Positions 63,962 to 64,000 of a stretch of DNA of 64,000 nucleotides are shown piece by piece. How positions within the stretch are numbered: the first letter of the stretch is position 1; the number at the start of each line of letters is the position of its first letter. The stretch spans positions 1,860,001 through 1,924,000 of the forward strand of contig NC_092800.1 of assembly GCF_918797505.1 (NCBI RefSeq), written 5' to 3'. The notes beneath the pieces are model-generated. The model searched no databases, had not been told where the DNA came from, and saw nothing but the letters and a program-made list of their open reading frames with translations. Source of the DNA: Bemisia tabaci. Taxonomy: Eukaryota > Arthropoda > Insecta > Hemiptera > Aleyrodidae. The translations under genes and the position numbers were made by a program.

Positions 63962-64000
63962 GACCGCGCTATGCAGAGAGGTACAAGCTACATCAGCCAT
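63962..64000. mobile_element. Start of a second GACCGCGCT MITE
   Basis: GACCGCGCTATGCAGAGAGG plus TACAAGCTACATCAGCC matches the left end at 42281; truncated by the window edge. Confidence 0.7.

Larger units (their letters stand above)
40366..64000 (+). other. 5' part of the next dpr intron
   Basis: Opens with GTGAGA at 40366 and continues past the window edge. At 23.6 kb and more it is another long intron, filled mainly with family A copies and large palindromes. No exon encoding the expected DWTL...YECQ segment was seen on the + strand. Confidence 0.65.

Noticed and set aside
40366..64000. Next dpr exon (DWTL...YECQ)
   Set aside because: No plus-strand segment with this pattern preceded by AG and followed by GT was found by eye; it probably lies beyond the window.

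Overview
The window is eukaryotic, almost certainly arthropod DNA: AT-rich and dense in short palindromic transposable elements, with no bacterial-style gene packing. Two short GC-richer exons at 3867-4045 and 40264-40365 (+ strand) join in frame into the first half of an immunoglobulin domain of the insect dpr (defective proboscis extension response) family. I saw no other convincing host gene. The whole window therefore reads as the interior of one long-intron neuronal cell-surface gene: the 3' end of one intron (1-3866), a 36,218-bp intron (4046-40263), and the 5' part of a third (40366-64000). The repeat style suggests a hemipteran, perhaps a whitefly such as Bemisia tabaci, but that is recollection and was not checked.

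The intronic DNA can be largely broken down into repeats. Family A (termini CTGCCGTGC...GCACGGCAG, about 250 bp, 4-bp target duplications) has twelve full-length or near full-length copies, two copies interrupted by later insertions and three partial ones. Family B (CGACGGTGAAACTACC, about 260 bp) has six copies, two of them interrupted. Family E (AATGGAGAATTTGC, about 330 bp) has three copies. There are also hAT-like CAGTGGCG elements with 8-bp duplications, ATGGACCACTAG elements, CACTGG elements, a TGGACG family and others. Nested insertions give a relative chronology: at 28-32 kb a family E copy is split by a Helitron, which is itself split by a TTTA-duplicating transposon.

Large palindromes stand out: a 2.3-kb one at 46911-49216 with arms of about 1 kb; a 993-bp fold-back at 43077-44069 made of two inverted copies of the 3' end of a mariner-type transposase gene; and hairpins at 13027-13635, 50231-50694 and 62661-63170. 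If transcribed within the dpr pre-mRNA these would form long double-stranded RNA. Tandem repeats include a 122-bp satellite at the left edge whose unit contains a hairpin of the TGGACG family, a 25-bp minisatellite at 15.8 kb and a 59-bp minisatellite at 52.5 kb.

Stretches where nothing is recognised are listed as such. All homologies are from reading by eye; no search was run.
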